64,000 nt of DNA from assembly GCA_022432975.1 (NCBI GenBank), contig CM039509.1, forward strand, positions 17,917,261 through 17,981,260. Direction: 5' to 3'. The stretch comes from Begonia masoniana. Lineage: Eukaryota > Streptophyta > Magnoliopsida > Cucurbitales > Begoniaceae. Positions 45,323 through 57,450 of this stretch are shown in pieces (position 1 is the stretch's first letter; every line of letters begins with the position of its first letter). A model generated the notes under the pieces. It did not search any database and was not told the origin of the DNA. It was given only the letters and a program-made list of their open reading frames with translations. The position numbers and the translations under genes were made by a program.

Positions 45323-45949
45323 CGAAACCTCCCGACAGAAGAATAACCTAGAGTCTCCGTGATGTAGGGCCTTAAGGGCCAACCTACGGATATGAACTTA
45401 CCTGTGGTCTGAAATGCAACAAGCTTGAACGCACGAGCACTGTGGTTCACGAACCTATAGCATGAATAAACGGACATTAACCCATCACGAAACTAGCAAA
45501 CAAATAAACTAAAAAATCGTTTTCTATCTAAGATGATTACCTTAGACCGAAAAGTAGGAGGAAAATCAGAGAAGGAAGAAACTCATTGCGTTGGTTTTCT
45601 TCAACCAAAAGAGAGAAGCAGAGAGGGAAATGAGAGAAAGCAGAGAGGGAAAAGTCTCACGTAGGAGGAAGAGAAGAAAATGGAATACATGGCTTGTCTT
45701 CTTCCACAAGTTTGCCAAGTGTCAATCATCCATTTGATTTCTCCCACCAACCTTAATTTCTTCATAATTTGCTCTTCGATTGGTTTTTGACTAAACTTCT
45801 ATTTAGTTCGTCGAATTGGTTTTACAATCACTCTCATTCAATTGAACACTCCGACAATTTCATTAAAAATAGTCATTGCATTAATATCAAAGTAATCCCG
45901 CTTAAGTATTCGGAGAAAATAATTACATGGAAAAATGCCGGGTGTTACA
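45323..45949 (-). repeat. Element C 5' LTR, part 2 (right of element D)
   Basis: It repeats the CGAAA duplication, then continues the C LTR (CCTCCCGACAGAAG) to the minus-strand LTR start TGTAACACCCGGC at 45949. The equivalent of B's insertion site (CGGACATTAAC, about 45470-45482) is empty here. Confidence 0.92.
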
Positions 45950-47751
45950 ACTACAGACTACTATTCACCGGGGGATATGAACTACAGACTACTGTTCACT
46001 GGGGGATGTGAACTACAGACAGACGAGTTCACCGGTGGATATGAATAAGACAAAAATGAACAGTGACAACGGTGGATGTAGAGTTTAAAGATAAAGTTTA
46101 CAACTTTTAACAGGATTACATAAAAACAGAAGTCGTGAAAACAGAAAGTATGAAAGCTTCAAACTTCAGAAAACGATTTAAAATATGATTTTGGACATAT
46201 CAGGAAAACACAACAGAAATTTAAGGAAAACAGATTGAATGGATGGCTCTAAAATCAGAGATAATCCATGCACACCCTAAAAGAGAAAATATTCCAAACA
46301 ATTCCTAAATACTTCAGAACGGAAACTCAACTGTCAAATACAAAGGTTTTAAACTTAAACATCAAAACCTATACATTATCCAAATTTCCAACAGAATCCC
46401 AACAGAGTTTTAAAACAAAACCGGCAGAATCTCAATAGAGTTTACAGACATAAACTTTATTTTAAAAATTTAAACCTCGGGACAGAAATATGTCTGGCTG
46501 TAGCAACCAACCCATGAGCTCCTCCGCCAACTACATCAGATCGTCATCTTGAGGCACAAAGTCCTCATCCACGGTTTCAGTACCTACATCAGGAAGTTCA
46601 CCTATGAGTCTAAAACTCAGTAAGAACATATAAAAACAAATGATGTGATGCATATGCTATGCATGAACTTTTCAGAAATATAGTGACATTTCAGAACATT
46701 ACGTTTCACTGGCAGAGGGGTATAAGTGAGGCTTAAAGGAGAACTGGCAAGTGCACGACAGGCACATAACAGATTTACAGAACGAAAACAGAACAGAACA
46801 GAAAAAGTAGGCCAGTCCCCGTCCCGCACTTAACCAATACATTACAGTCGGATTTTATCTTTCTTAACTTCAAACCGTGTACAAAAAACAATTTTACATG
46901 AACTTTTGGGAAAATCGTGTATGCATGGACATTCACAGTGCTTAAGATTAAAAACAGCAGACAACAGGAACAGAACAACAGAACCTAAAGAGAAAAACAG
47001 ACAACTCAGAATATAACTCCAACTTATCTACCCGAAACCTCCCGACAGAAGTAAAATCCTAGAGTCTCTGTGATGTAAAGCCTTAAGGGCCAACCTACAG
47101 ATATGAACTTACCTGTTATCCGAAAAGCAGCAAGTCTTGCTCGTGAAACCGTGATGCACGAACCTATGACGTGCATGAAAAGGGAAATTAACAAGCTACA
47201 AATACTAACTAATAACTTAGTGAAATATGCTTCAAGCTCTATTCAAAAACTTTTAGAAAACAAAACAACATGTTTTCATACAGTAACAAAGAGTTTTCTC
47301 CAAAACATCTTAACCCTACTTCAGCAAAACTCTCATTTTAACTCGTCCAAACTCGTTAACTTTAGCAGATGATTACCTTCACTGGAGAAAACAGGAGAAT
47401 GGAAGTCTTTTGGAAAGGTTGCAGTCGCCTGGAGGAGAGAAAACAGAGAGCAATGGAAAGGAGCAGATGAGAAATGAGGGTTTCACATAGGATGAAAGAG
47501 AAGAAGAACATGGCTTCTTCAACAAGTTGCCAAGTGTCAAGCACTCATTAGTTCCCTCCCACCTACCTTATTTGTTTTCCTAATTTGCCCATCCATTGGT
47601 TTCCAACTAATTTTTTAATTAGTTAATCAATTCGGTTTTTCCATTAAACACTCGGATTAACTCATTAAAACATTCATTGTATTAATATAATCATTTATCC
47701 CACTAAATGATTTCTGGGAATATTTACATGGCAAAAATACCAGGTGTTACA
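45950..47751 (-). repeat. Element E 3' LTR, proximal part (right of element C)
   Basis: It repeats the ACTAC duplication and three more 31-bp units, then matches 53400-55098 of the 5' LTR, with the donor exon near 47113-47163 and the acidic tail near 46523-46575. On the minus strand the LTR starts at 47751 (TGTAACACCTGG). Confidence 0.9.
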
Positions 47752-47793
47752 TTCCACCCACCTTAACAGAAATTTTGTCCCCAAAATTTGCCT

Positions 47794-48967
47794 AAGCAAA
47801 GAGATCCGGATATTAGGCCCTAACATCTTGTTGTCTTTCCTATGTGGTTTCTTCCACACCATGATTGCGCCACAAAACCTTCACCAATGGGACTACCTTG
47901 TTACGCAACACTTTGAGTGAAGTATCCAATATCTGTATGGGTCTTTCTTCATATGTCAGCGTCGGCATAATATCAAAGTCCACATGTTCCACGATCTGGG
48001 TTAGATCTCGTATACATTTTCTCAGCATCGAAACATGAAAAACATTGTGAACCCCATCCATAGACGCTGGCAACTGCAGTCTATAAGCCATGTTTCTCAC
48101 ACGCTTAAAGATGGGAAAAGGTCCAATGAACCGTGGGCTGAGCTTCCCTTTCTTACCGAATCTCACTACGCTCTTGAAAGGCGACACTTTCAAGAATACT
48201 TCATCGCCCTCGGTGAACTCTAAGTCTCTTCTTCTCTGGTCCGTATAACTCTTCTGTCGACTCTGAGCAATTTTTATTCGTTGTTTGATAGCAGCTATCA
48301 CCTCAGACATCTGCTGTAATATCTCAGGGCCGATAAGCTTGGCTTCTCCGACCTCATCCCAACACAATGGGGATCTACACTTTCTGCCGTAAAGAGCTTC
48401 ATAAGGAGCCATGCCAATTGTAGCCTGGTAGCTATTATTGTAAGCAAACTCCACTTGTGGCAAATATCTACTCCAAGGAGCATGAAATTCCAATACGCAC
48501 GATCTTAATATATCTTCCAGTATTTGAATCGTCCTCTCGAATTTTTCGTCCGTCTATGGATGAAATGCCGTGCTGAAATCTAACTTTGTGCCCATGGAGC
48601 TCTGCAAGCTTTTCCAAAACCTAGAAGTGAATCTGGGATCCCGGTCTGAGACAATCGACACTGGAATGCCATGTAGCTTAATAATCTCACTAATATACAG
48701 CTCTGCGTACTGATCCATAGAGTACGTCGTCTTCACAGGTAGAAAATGGGCCGACTTTGTCAATCTGTCTACTATGACCCATATGCTATTATGACATTTT
48801 GCTGTCCTTGGAAGGCCGACAACAAAATCCATCGTTATGTTCTCCCATTTTCATTTGGGTATCGGGAGAGGATGAAGCATTCCACTCGGTTGTTGATGTT
48901 CAGCCTTGACTTGTTGACATATCATGCAAGACTCTACATATTTGGCCACTTCTTTTTTCATATTCGG
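47794..48967 (-). pseudogene. pol: Element E integrase and chromodomain, broken
   Basis: The minus-strand pieces 48554-48832 and 47840-48493 carry MDFVVGLPRT, VSDRDPRF, NNSYQATIGMAPYEALYG and the integrase tail LQLPASMDGVHNVFHVSML. The chromodomain begins EERPIQILD and is cut by a stop after WRNHGVEETT. Further stops lie between the pieces (near 48553). Confidence 0.85.
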
Positions 48968-49957
48968 TCACCAGAAGTGAAGTTTCAAGTCCTGATACAT
49001 CTTTGTGCCTCCAGGATGCACAGAGAAAGGAGATGAGTGGGATTTCAACAAGATTTTTTTTCGTAGCTCCTCGTCTCTTGGAACATACCACCTATCTTTA
49101 AACTTCAGAATACCATCTCCCGAATAACTGAAATTGGAAGAGGCTATAGGTAACTTGCTCACAATATCAGTCATCTCCTTTGAATTGGTCTTCTGGGCTT
49201 CCTTAATTCGGTCCAGGACGGTGGGTCGTAGTGTCAAGTCTGCTAGTATGGCCGATAGCCCAGAAACTATCTCCATATCGAACTTCTGTATCTCTGTCCT
49301 CAAAGGCATTGATACGGCCGACATAGTCGGTTGCATAGTAGCTAGCATCCTGCTCAGTGCATCGGCTACCACATTAGCTTTACCCGGGTGGTATTTAATC
49401 TCAACATCGTAGTCTTTCATAAATTCTAGCCACCTTCTTTGTCTCATGTTTAACTCTTTCTGGGTAAATATATACTTCAGGATCTTGTGATCCGAAAACA
49501 CCTCACATGATTGTCCGTACAAGTGGTGTCTCCATACTTTCAGCGCAAATACTACTGCCGCTAGCTCGAGGTCATGTGTAGGGTAGTTTTGTTCATGGTT
49601 CTTCAATTGTTTAGATGCGTATGCTACCACTTTCCCTTCTTGCATTAATACACATCCCAAGCCAATCTTGGATGCATCACAGTATACGCTGAATTTGCCG
49701 TCTTCAACTGGCAATACTAACAAAGGAGTAGCGGTTAATTTCTGCTTAAATGTTTGAAAGCTCACCTCACAAGCTTCAGACCACTTGAACTTGACGTCCT
49801 TCCTCATTAAGCTGGTCATAGGATTCGCTATTACAGAAAATCCCTTGATAAACTTTCTGTAATAGCCAGCTAGCCCGATAAAACTCCGTACCTCACTGGC
49901 ATTTCTCGATCTCGGCCATTCTTTCACTGCCAGAATCTTGGCTGGATCCACAGACAC
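48968..49957 (-). pseudogene. pol: Element E RNase H and integrase N-terminus (329-codon open piece)
   Basis: The frame covers [47 protein letters not shown] (Ile for the usual Ser) and ADALSR, then the [16 protein letters not shown] start of the integrase zinc module. It closes just before the second zinc pair. Confidence 0.86.
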
Positions 49958-50986
49958 TCATTCTGCCGACACCACATGGCCTAGGAAGTTAATCCTGCTC
50001 AACCAGAATTTGCACTTCGACAATTTGGCATACAACCGATGCTATTTCAGAGTCGATAGCACAATTGCCAGGTGCTCCTCGTGTTCGGCCTCACTTCTGG
50101 AGTAGACCAGGATGTCGTCAATGAAAACGATTACAAATTTATCCAAGAAATCTTGGAATATCCTGTTCATCAAGCCCATGAATGCCGCCGGGGCATTAGT
50201 TAATTCGAAATACATCACCAAGAACTCGTAGTGTCTGTACCGGGTCCTTAAGGCGGTCTTTGGAATATCATCAGCCCTGACCTTCAACTGGTAATAACCA
50301 GAGCGCAAATCGATTTTCGAGAATACCCGAGCCCCTTGTAGTTGGTTAAATAAATCGTCGATCCGTGGCAGCGGGTACTTATTTTTTATGGTCAATTTGT
50401 TCAGCTCACGATAATCAATGCACATGCGTAGGGACCCATCCTTCTTCTTAACAAATAGGACCGGAGCACCCCACGGAGAGAAGCTAGGGCGCACAAAGCC
50501 CTTGTCCACCAATTCTTTTAACTGAGCCTTCAACTCTCTCAGCTCAATTGGCGCCATACGGTACGGATTATTTGATACCGGTTAGGCACCAGGATATACG
50601 TCAATTTCAAATTTGATTTCACAATTAGGTGGCAATCCCGGTAAGTCATCTAAGAAAACCTCTGAGAAGTCTCGAACTACCGGAATATTTCGTAGTTCCA
50701 CCCCACTTTTCCTTTTAACATCTACTACGTGGGCAAGAAATCCGATGCATCCTGACCTCATCAGCTGTTGAGCTTTCAAGGAAGACATAACAGGCATATT
50801 GTGTTTCTTTGGTATTGCCTGATAGGAGAACTCTACCTCGTTCGGACGCTTAAACGACACTAGCCCGGACCTGCAGTTGATGGTGGTGTGATGTCTAAAC
50901 AGCCAGTCCATCCCCAGAATAACATCGTATCCTTTTATACTGATGACGATAAGGTTGGCATATAACTTCTGGTCTCCTACTGACAC
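49958..50986 (-). pseudogene. pol: Element E protease end and reverse transcriptase, broken
   Basis: The protease C-terminal half (VILGMDWLFRHH) and linker are open at 50582-50986. A TAA replaces the Glu of GAEPVS at about 50582-50584. RT is open at 50042-50557 with [24 protein letters not shown] and [17 protein letters not shown] is changed to MYFELTN. Confidence 0.85.
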
Positions 50987-51560
50987 TATATCACCCCTTA
51001 CAACCTACTCGGAGTGCATAAACTCTCTGGACGGTAGCATAATGCTGTAGGGCTGATCTGACGGCGTACAACAAAACTTTTGTCTAACTACGAAGTCCAT
51101 GGCCACAAACGAATGTGTGGCCCCCGTGTCCCACAAGGTATAAGCAGGTGCATCACATATTGAAATTGTACCTGTAATTGCTGTGTGCTGAGCAGCATCC
51201 TCAACATCCTCCATCATTGCAAAAACTCTAGGTACGGCCTGATTTGGTCTCGTATCCAGAATTGGGCAATCCCGGACGTGACCACTGAGTCCATGGCACA
51301 ACGAATGTGTGGCCCCCGTGTCCCACAAGGTATAAGCAGGTGCATCACATATTGAAATTGTACCTGTAATTGCTGTGTGCTGAGCAGCATCCTCAACATC
51401 CTCCATCATTGCAAAAACTCTAGGTACGGCCTGATTTGGTCTCGTATCCAGAATTGGGCAATCCCGGACGTGATGGCCTTCTTTGCCACATCGAAAGCAT
51501 TGGCCGGTTATGAGTCTACATTCTCCCCTATAAATTTTCTGGCATCGCGGGTATGCTAAA
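50987..51560 (-). pseudogene. Element E gag knuckle and protease with in-frame 192-bp tandem duplication
   Basis: Two copies of the stretch holding the protease motif YTLWDTGATHS lie at 51109-51288 and 51301-51480, offset by 192 bases, a multiple of three, so the frame is kept across the repeat. The upstream CCHC knuckle region (CFRCGKEGHHVRDC) is at about 51462-51505. Part of the knuckle tail (HVRDCP) is duplicated as well. A doubled active site is not typical of the family. Confidence 0.85.
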
Positions 51561-51562
51561 AG

Positions 51563-52408
51563 TTAAGGAGCCCCCATTGGTCTCTTTCCTCTGTCTTGAT
51601 AAATGATGGTCTCATTGGGCCTCTTAATGCCCCTGTTCTGTTGCTGTTGAGTTTGCAAATTTTGACCCCTTTGTTGTTGTTGTTGTTGAGGGGCATCACG
51701 GGGAAATCTCTTCAATGAATCTCTCTGTCTCTGGGACTTCATTTCTAAGGCCTCCAACTGATAAGCCTTGGCCACCACCTTCGTATACGAGGCCTCGTCA
51801 AATCCCCCATATGAAATCCCTCGTAAGAGGTCCAGCTTCAAACCCTGAATAAATTGGTGCACCTTGTTTTCGTCAGTGGCCACCAAATGAGATGCATAAC
51901 GGGATAAGGATTCAAACTTCTGAACATATTCGGCCACCGATCCATACTGTCGTAGCCGAGAGAATTCTATCATCTTTTCCTTCTTCGCACTTCTGTCAAA
52001 ATACTTCTCATAGAATATTCGTTTAAATCCCTCCCAGCTTAACGCCACCGTTGTTGCCTGGATAGTGTCCCACCAAAATCCTGCATTCTTGTTGAGCTGG
52101 TACGTGGCACATAGAATTTTCTTATTTTCGTCCACCTCTGCGCATCTAAACATTCTCTCTATCTGCCTGACCCATTCCTCAGCGTGAGTTGGGTCAGTAG
52201 ATAGTCTATCAAATGTAGGCGGCTGGAGTCGCCTGAATCTATCTCCACTGGTGTCGCATGAAGCATTCCCCTGATTATTATTATTATTCCCGTTGTCTTC
52301 TTGGGCCATCATACGTTCCACCATGTGGGACTGTACACCCATAAGCTCAGTTAATCTGTCAATGGCACAAGAACTTTCGCTTGCTTCATCCTGTTGTCCT
52401 CTCACCAT
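51563..52408 (-). pseudogene. gag: Element E gag, N-terminal and capsid part
   Basis: It starts at ATG 52408 (MVRGQQDEASES). The capsid motifs are FWWDTIQATTV and YEKYFD, followed by FSRLRQYGSVAEYVQKF. A Q-rich linker (PQQQQQQRGQ) leads to a stop at 51563, just before the zinc knuckle. This is the second longest gag frame in the window after D. Confidence 0.86.
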
Positions 52409-52556
52409 TTTTAAGAAAACCCTATACATATTAACGAACTTAACTTAATAAACAAAACGGGTACAGAAACTTAAACACTTACAATTGGTGGAGCGATCTC
52501 ACGTGGCGGGTTGTGCAGTCAGACAGTTTTACATAATCGTTTTTAAAACCTTGTCT

Positions 52557-52567
52557 CTCTGATACCA
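52557..52567 (-). other. Element E primer-binding site
   Basis: TGGTATCAGAG on the minus strand, four bases from the 5' LTR end. Confidence 0.8.
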
Positions 52568-53019
52568 TAACTGTGATAGCCCCCGACCCGATCGGGTTCG
52601 AGGAGCCATCACTCCGGGACATTCAAAACGGGGACTATATTTTTTTTTAATAAACAGACTGAATCTTTAGAACGAACCCTTAAAACTTTACAGAGAGAGA
52701 GAACATTCTCTGGATTGAGGGCTGGATAGACATGATTAAAAACCAGACTTCAGAAATAAATGGCATGAGTAAAACAGGGAGACAGAACATTTTGAACGTA
52801 AAATAAAGCTGGGTGGGCGACGGCCATGCAGAGGAAATCGTGATAAAATACATGCGGTGAAAATAAATAAGAAATATAAGCTGGGCGGAAGACGTAGGCA
52901 GTAGACGAAGCAGGAAAATGTAAGCAAACTGGGCGGGTGATATAGACTAGTGGTGGATGTGAATAAGACAAAAGCGAACAGTGGCAGCGGTGGATGCAAA
53001 TAAACAAAAGAGAACGGTG

Positions 53020-53400
53020 GATGTGAATTGCAAACTACTATTCACCGGGGGATGTGAACTACAGACTACTATTCACTAGTGGATGTGAACTACAGACTAC
53101 TGTTCACCGGTGGATGTGAACTACAGACTACGATTCACCAGGGGATGTGAACTACAGACTACTGTTCACCGGTGGATGTGAACTATAGACTACTATTCAC
53201 CAGGAGATGTGAACTACAAACTACTGTTCACTGGTAGATGTGAACTACAGACTACTATTCACCGGGGGATGTGAACTACAGACTACTGTTCACTGGTGGA
53301 TGTGAACTACAGACTACTATTCACCGGGGGATATGAACTACAAACTACTGTTCACTGGGGGATGTGAACTACAGGCAGAAGAGTTCACCAGTGGATGTGA
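53020..53400. repeat. 31-bp minisatellite in the E 5' LTR (about twelve units)
   Basis: Units repeat GATGTGAACTACAGACTACT plus GTTCACCGGGG with substitutions. The 3' LTR has about nine units in total, so the array has changed length since insertion. Confidence 0.9.
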
Positions 53401-53885
53401 ATAAGACAAAAATGAACAGTGGCAGCGGTGGATGTAGAGTTTAAAGATAAAGTTGACAACTTTTAACAGGATTACATAAAAACAGAAGTCGTGAAAACAG
53501 AAGTATGAAAGCTTCAAACTTCAGAAAACGATTTAAAATATTATTTTGGACATATCAGGAAAACACGACAGAAATTTAAGGAAAACAGATTGCATGGATA
53601 ACTCTAAAATCAGAGATAATCCATGCACACCCTAAAAGAGAAAATATTCCAAACAATTCCAGAATACTTCAGAACGGAAACTCAACTGTCAAATACAGAG
53701 ATTTTAAACTTAAACATCAGAACCTATACATTATCCAAAATTCCAACAGAATCCCAACAGAGTTTTAAAACAAAACCAGCAGAATCCCAGTAGAGTTTAC
53801 AAACATAAACTTTATTTTAAAAATTTAAACCTCGGGACAGAAATATGTCTGGCTGCAGCAACCAACCCATGAGCTCCTCCGCCAA

Positions 53886-53938
53886 CTACATCAGATCGTC
53901 ATCTTGAGGCACAAAGTCCTCATCCACGGTTTCAGTAC
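53886..53938 (-). other. Candidate LTR exon 3 (E 5' LTR), acidic tail
   Basis: It follows GATGTAG on the minus strand and reads GTETVDEDFVPQDDDLM then TAG. Confidence 0.42.
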
Positions 53939-54456
53939 CTACATCAGGGAGTTCACCTATGAGTCCAAAACTCAGTAAGAACATATAAAAACAAATGCAG
54001 TGATGCATATGCTATGCATGAACTTTTCAGAAATATAGTGACATTTCAGAACATTACGTTTCACTGGCAGAGGGGTATAAGTGGGGCTTATAGGGGAACT
54101 GGCAAGTGCACGATAGGCACATAACAGATTTACAGAACAGAACAAAAACAGTAGGCTAGTCCCCGTCCCGCACTTAACCAATACATTACAGTCAGATTTT
54201 ATCTTTCTTAACTTCAAACCGTGTACAAAAAACAGTTTTGCATGAACTTTCGGGAAAATCGTGTATGCATGGACAGTCACAGTGCTTAAGATTAAAAACA
54301 ACAGACAACAGGAACAGAACAACAGAACCTAAAGAGAAAAACAGACAACTTAGAATATAACTCCAACTTATCTACCCGAAACGTCCCGACAGAAGTAAAA
54401 TCCTAGAGTCTCCGTGATGTAAGGCCTTAAGGGCCAACCTACGGATATGAACTTAC

Positions 54457-54510
54457 CTGTTATCCGAAAAGCAGCAAGTCTTGCTCGTGAAACCACGATG
54501 ATGCACGAAC
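54457..54510 (-). other. Candidate LTR exon 2 (E 5' LTR), 54 nt
   Basis: It is bounded by GTCATAG and GTAAGTTCAT on the minus strand. It has 17 open codons ending RLAAFRIT plus one base. The 3' LTR copy is three bases shorter, so the frame is kept. Confidence 0.42.
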
Positions 54511-55098
54511 CTATGACGTGCATGAAAAGGGAAATTAACAAGCTACAAATGCTAACTAATAACTTAGTGAAATATGCTTCAAGCTCCATTCAAAAACTTT
54601 TAGAAAACAAAACAACATGTTTTCATACAGTAACAGAGAGTTTTCTCCAAAACATCTTAACCCTACTTCAGCAAAACTCTCATTTTAACTCGTCCAAACT
54701 CGTTAACGTTAGCAGATGATTACCTTCACTGGAAAAAATAGGAGAATAGAAGTCTTTTAGAAAGGTTGCAGTCGCCTGGAGGAGAGAAAACAGAGAGCAA
54801 TGGAAAGGAGCAGATGAGAAATGAGGGTTTCACATAGGATGAAAGAGAAGAAGAACATGGCTTCTTCAACAAGTTGCCAAGTGTCAAGCACTCATTAGTT
54901 CCCTCCCACCTACCTTATTTGTTTTCCTGATTTGCCCATCCATTGGTTTCCAACTAATTTTTTAATTAGTTAATCAATTCGGTTTTTCCATTAAACACTC
55001 CAATAAACTCATTAAAACATTCATTGTATTAATGTAATCATTTATCCCGCTAAATGAATTCCGGGAATATTTACATGGCAAAAATGCCGGGTGTTACA

Positions 55099-55226
55099 AA
55101 ACATCTTCGGGTGTATCATGTATGCGACAATTTCCACTCGGTTGGATCTAGCTTATGTTATAAATGTGCTCAGCAGGTTTATGTCAAATCCTCGAAAATG
55201 TCATTGAAATGCTTCGAGTTTTGTAC
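55099..55226 (+). pseudogene. pol: Ty1/copia element G, RT C-terminal continuation
   Basis: It continues the RT from 18511: GCIMYATISTRLDLAYVI then NVLSRFMSNPRKCH, the conserved end of copia RT. A TGA replaces Trp after KCH. The sequence is interrupted near 55226 by LTR H. Confidence 0.82.
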
Positions 55227-56207
55227 TTCCAGTTTTCCGTTATAGTGAATTATATTCGTAAAAAAATAGTAAATTAAGCTTGTTTTACGAACAGAAAGTT
55301 TTGTTAGAACCCAAGGAATAAATTAGAATATTTCGTGAAAAAGAAAATTTTGGAGAAACCAAATCGATAGGTTAAATAACGAATTAAGTAGAAAGTTAAG
55401 TGTAAGGGGAAAAATGGTAATTATGATAAAATAATTATAAAAATTTATAATAACTCTCCCTCACCCCCGTCTCCTTTCACGATCCACCTCCATAGAAACC
55501 CTCCCCCTTTCACATTTCTCCCTCTCCTCTCTGGCGTTCCCTTTTCTCCTGCAACAATCTTCTCTCACGCCGGCAATTCAGCGTCGTTTCTCCTCCTATT
55601 TCTTCGACGATTCAACACTCTAGATAAAGTTCATCTATTCTATGAGTTTAGTTTTCGGTTTTGGTTGTTAAACGGTTAGAGTTTTCAATTATGGTTTGTG
55701 TAATTTTAGGTTTTTGGTTAGAAATTGATAGTTTTCGTGTATTGATGATTATTGATGAAAGATTAATGGTTATTGTTGATTGTTAGATTGAAAAATGGAT
55801 ATAGGATTGGATTTTGGTGTTTGGATATATCGTTTTAATGTATATTGGAATTCGAAATTTCAAGGCTTGATCGCTAAGTGTGGTTCGAGAATTAGCTATG
55901 GCACGTTAAAGTAGATGTTATGAGTAACGTATAGGCATTTGATTCATTGAGATCAGATGTCGGATCAGGGAGGAATTTGTGAATGAAAGTGCGCACGTAA
56001 AGTGTTCGATAAATTGCCTGAATGAATAGTTGAATAGAATTGGATAAGATTTATGAGGAATTGAGCTCCGAATTAGTTATGGACGTGAGAAACATGTGTT
56101 GACGTATTGGTAGTGAGTTAAATATGCTTGTGATGTTATTATGAAAGTGAGAGTTTAGTCATGCCGAGCGAATACTGATGCGACGTTTATTATGTTAGGT
56201 TTTTCAG

Positions 56208-56255
56208 ATTCCACGGTTAATATTTCAAATCGAGATAAATTGCTAAGGACGTCAG
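56208..56255 (+). other. Candidate LTR exon 2 (H)
   Basis: It is bounded by GTTTTTCAG and GTAAGTAGTG. Phase 1 is open (15 codons) and ends KLLRTS, like D. The presumed exon 3 near 56673 has lost the AG of its acceptor (TGTAAG). Confidence 0.35.
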
Positions 56256-56422
56256 GTAAGTAGTGTAAGCATATATGTTGCCTTTTTGGCCTACATCACA
56301 GAATGTTAGGTTACGTTGCATGTGTTATGTATATTTAGTTTATACATCATGTTTTAGAAAATATACGAAAAATATTTTGAGCATGTGTTTTCACGAGTAG
56401 AACGTAGAAACTACGACCAGGT

Positions 56423-56560
56423 AAATGTGTGGTGTCTGAAGGAAGTGGTTCACCCTTCAGATGTAGAATTGGAACGTCGAGAAAATGTGTGGTGTCTGGA
56501 GGAAGTGGTTCACCCTCCAGATGTAGATTTGGAACATCCAGAAAAAAATGTGTGGTGTCG
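56423..56560 (+). repeat. 60-bp tandem repeat with hairpins, two full copies and a partial third
   Basis: Units start AAATGTGTGGTGTC. Hairpins are at 56436-56460 (CTGAAGG paired with CCTTCAG) and 56496-56520 (CTGGAGG paired with CCTCCAG); the two differences keep pairing. Confidence 0.82.
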
Positions 56561-57307
56561 GATTTCATGTATATATGTTCGAAATGATAGAAACAATAGA
56601 AACTGTATTATGTTAAGTGAAACGTTTTAAATTCATATCTACATTACTTGCAGGCTTATAGTTTGAGTTCTGTGATGTAAGTGAGGAAGAGCAGCGCGGT
56701 AAGAGTACCAGAGCACGCTAGGATTACGGACGCGGTTGGAGGAGTACGACCACGGCGGCATCCCGGCGATATTGTTAGGGCGATTCCGACCGTGGTTAGT
56801 ATGTGTAGGTGTCTATTTTTTTTTAAAGTGATTAGGAAAGTCTTAGTATGTGTATAGAAATGTGATGGTAGAATGTATGGAAATGTTTATGTATGTGGAT
56901 AGAAAGTTTTGATAGAAAAATGTATGAAAAGTCAAGTTTTAATGTGAACGTTGTGGTAGTAGAACGTCTAGATTGTGTAGTCTTCATTTGGAAAAATATA
57001 TCAGAATTGTCTGGATGATGTTAAATCGATCTCTATTTGTGAAATTACGGGATGCTTGTGATTAGGTATAGTTCTGGTTGGAGGTAAGTTATAGGGTTAT
57101 ACCACCCATTTTTATAGAGAAAATGTGGATTTAGCGTTATGGTCGATTTAATTAAGTTTGTTAAGTTCTCTGGTAAAAGAGAATTATCGACCGATCTTAG
57201 TTAGGGTCGATTACAGAGAGTTTGAGTTAAGGTCAAGTTATTGATCGCTATTCTAAGACGTTGTCCGATTTATGAATCATACGGTTGAAGGTATTAGGGT
57301 GTAGTTT

Positions 57308-57450
57308 GGTCGAAGACGTCGACCATTTAGCGAAAAGTGTTCAGTCGAAGACGTCGACCATTTAGCGAAAAGTGTTCGGTCGAAGACGTCGACCATTTAG
57401 CGAAAAGTGTTTGGTCGAAGACGTCGACCATTTAGCGAAAAATGAATCGG
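57308..57450. repeat. 35-bp tandem repeat, four copies
   Basis: GTCGAAGACGTCGACCATTT plus AGCGAAAAGTGTTCG recurs at 57308, 57343, 57378 and 57413. Degenerate GTCGAC-rich copies continue to about 57680. Confidence 0.88.

Larger units (their letters stand above)
19160..45949 (-). mobile_element. Element C: Ty3/gypsy chromovirus-type retrotransposon, about 9.9 kb of its own sequence, hosting B and D
   Basis: A perfect duplication ACTAC flanks it. The 3' LTR is 19160-31339 with B inside, the internal region is 31340-35971, and the 5' LTR is 35972-45949 with D inside. After removing B and D the LTRs are about 2.59 and 2.65 kb. The sequence is close to A and E in the internal region. Gag and pol carry stops, frameshifts and a changed protease active site. 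Confidence 0.92.
18512..55098 (-). mobile_element. Element E: Ty3/gypsy chromovirus-type retrotransposon, about 9.8 kb of its own sequence, hosting C
   Basis: It is flanked by a perfect duplication AAACA (18507-18511 and 55099-55103). The minus-strand order is 5' LTR (52572-55098), PBS, gag, PR, RT, RNaseH, IN, chromodomain, and 3' LTR (47751 leftward to 18512). The 3' LTR is split by element C at the ACTAC site (19155-19159 and 45950-45954). All coding parts are broken. E sits in the RT gene of copia element G. Confidence 0.92.
52572..55098 (-). repeat. Element E 5' LTR (2527 bp)
   Basis: On the + strand it runs from TGTGATAGCCCCCGACC to the minus-strand start TGTAACACCCGGC at 55098. It includes the long 31-bp array (53020-53400), exon 3 (53886-53938) and exon 2 (54457-54510). 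Confidence 0.92.
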
